A stretch of 64,000 bases of DNA from Kitasatospora purpeofusca (GTDB lineage: Bacteria > Actinomycetota > Actinomycetes > Streptomycetales > Streptomycetaceae): NCBI RefSeq assembly GCF_000718025.1, contig NZ_JODS01000002.1:372001-436000 (forward strand). Reading direction: 5' to 3'. The position numbers and the translations under genes were made by a program. Below the pieces are notes generated by a model that was given only the letters and a program-made list of their open reading frames with translations, had not been told where the DNA came from and searched no databases. Numbering within the stretch: the stretch's first letter is position 1; the number at the start of each line of letters is the position of its first letter. Shown here in pieces: positions 63,335-64,000 of the stretch.

Positions 63335-64000
63335 TCAGGAGGGTGACGGCGTCGCCGTCGGCACCGACGGGTCGGGAGACCCCTCGGTGGCGGCCCGGCG
63401 GGTGGCGCCGAGGTGGTGGAACAGCAGGTTGAGCAGGACGGCCGCGACGCAGCCGGCCGAGATGCCGGAGTGGAGCAGGGTGCGGGCGGCCTCGGGGAAG
63501 GCGTCGTAGAAGGTCGGCGCGGCGATCGGGATGATGCCGACCCCGAGCGAGACCGACACCAGGACGGTGTTGGCGCCCGAGTCCAGGCCGGCCTCCGCGA
63601 GGGTGCGGATGCCGCTGGCGGCGACCGTGCCGAAGAGCACGATCCCGGCGCCGCCCAGGACGGGCTGCGGGACGAGCGAGACGACCGCGCCGAGCACCGG
63701 GAAGAGCCCGAGCAGGACGAGCAGTCCGCCGCCGGTGGCGACCACGAACCGGCTGCGGATCCCGGTCAGTGCCACCAGCCCGATGTTCTGGGCGAAGGCG
63801 CTGGCCGCGAAGCCGTTGAAGACCGGGCTGACGGCGGTGGCGAGGCCGTCGGCGCGCAGTCCGGCGGCGAGGGTCTTCTCGTCGGCCTCGCGGTCGACGA
63901 TCCGTCCCAGGGCGAGCATGTCGGCGGTGGACTCGGTCATGGCGACCACCATGACGATGCACAGCGAGGCGATCGCGGCAGCGTCGAAGATCGGCGCGCC
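63335..64000 (-). CDS. Nucleobase:cation symporter-2 (uracil-xanthine permease), C-terminal part
   Basis: The gene enters from the right edge; the N-terminal half is outside the window. The visible 222 residues hold helices 8-14 region with the NCS2 signature QNIGLVALTGIRSRFVVATG, an SSP-like MTESTADMLALG stretch (substrate helix) and a Ser/Pro-rich tail. It imports purine bases or urate with protons, and lies 55 bases upstream of the deaminase gene in the same direction, so they are probably one transcript. Confidence 0.9.
   Translation of the reverse strand, partial: GAPIFDAAAIASLCIVMVVAMTESTADMLALGRIVDREADEKTLAAGLRADGLATAVSPVFNGFAASAFAQNIGLVALTGIRSRFVVATGGGLLVLLGLFPVLGAVVSLVPQPVLGGAGIVLFGTVAASGIRTLAEAGLDSGANTVLVSVSLGVGIIPIAAPTFYDAFPEAARTLLHSGISAGCVAAVLLNLLFHHLGATRRAATEGSPDPSVPTATPSPS

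Overview
The window is very G+C-rich, uses GTG starts freely, overlaps genes as ATGA/GTGA, and carries a conservon, a DUF1990 gene, SbcCD, secreted SGNH and GH16 hydrolases, and an actinobacterial ydaO (c-di-AMP) riboswitch. Together these indicate a chromosomal piece of a streptomycete (Streptomyces or Kitasatospora). I see no rRNA, tRNA, CRISPR array, transposase or phage gene. Both ends are cut inside genes: a siderophore-binding lipoprotein on the left and a nucleobase permease on the right.

Left part (1-17.8 kb). A MerR regulator diverges from a Baeyer-Villiger monooxygenase / alpha-beta hydrolase / SDR operon whose order recalls the mycobacterial mymA operon. Next is an unusual minus-strand operon (8431 down to 5162): a 65-residue peptide with a Thr/Arg-rich start and a hydrophobic end, two helical proteins of unknown function and a beta-lactamase-fold hydrolase. 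I regard this as the best candidate for an undescribed, RiPP-like system. Then come an SDR, an ABC exporter, PlsC, an EF-hand protein, a GT2-TagF fusion, small conserved proteins, YjbQ and DUF1990.

Middle (17.8-37.5 kb). SbcC-SbcD, an unknown basic protein, a Nudix hydrolase, a secreted SGNH esterase, a nitroreductase-hemerythrin fusion, a secreted polysaccharide deacetylase, a FadD15-type acyl-CoA ligase and a full conservon (cvnABCD) lead to a receiver-less winged-helix regulator.

Sulfur island (36-47.4 kb). Three tiny reading frames containing TGT-TGT-CGC (Cys-Cys-Arg) lie upstream of the winged-helix gene, a sulfonate-use operon (DszB-like desulfinase, SsuA lipoprotein, SsuC, SsuB, a cytoplasmic SsuA-like protein, SsuD) and an LLM flavin enzyme. 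Two of the three share an 18-base identity and end in the same codons. They look like cysteine-sensing leader peptides forming a small regulon.

Right part (47.4-64 kb). A TetR gene with a nested palindromic operator heads a DUF4865 / carboxymuconolactone decarboxylase / phosphotriesterase-family operon. It is followed by an SDR/TetR pair, a membrane-anchored esterase, a MoaF-like protein, a GH16 glycosidase behind a c-di-AMP riboswitch, a secreted protein, an AllR-like IclR regulator with malate synthase, an ArsR/MFS pair, 8-oxoguanine deaminase and an NCS2 permease. The AllR/malate synthase and deaminase/permease genes fit purine (guanine to glyoxylate) catabolism. Perfect inverted repeats separate most convergent genes, and several short tandem repeats (12, 14/28, 15 and 16 bp) sit in intergenic DNA.
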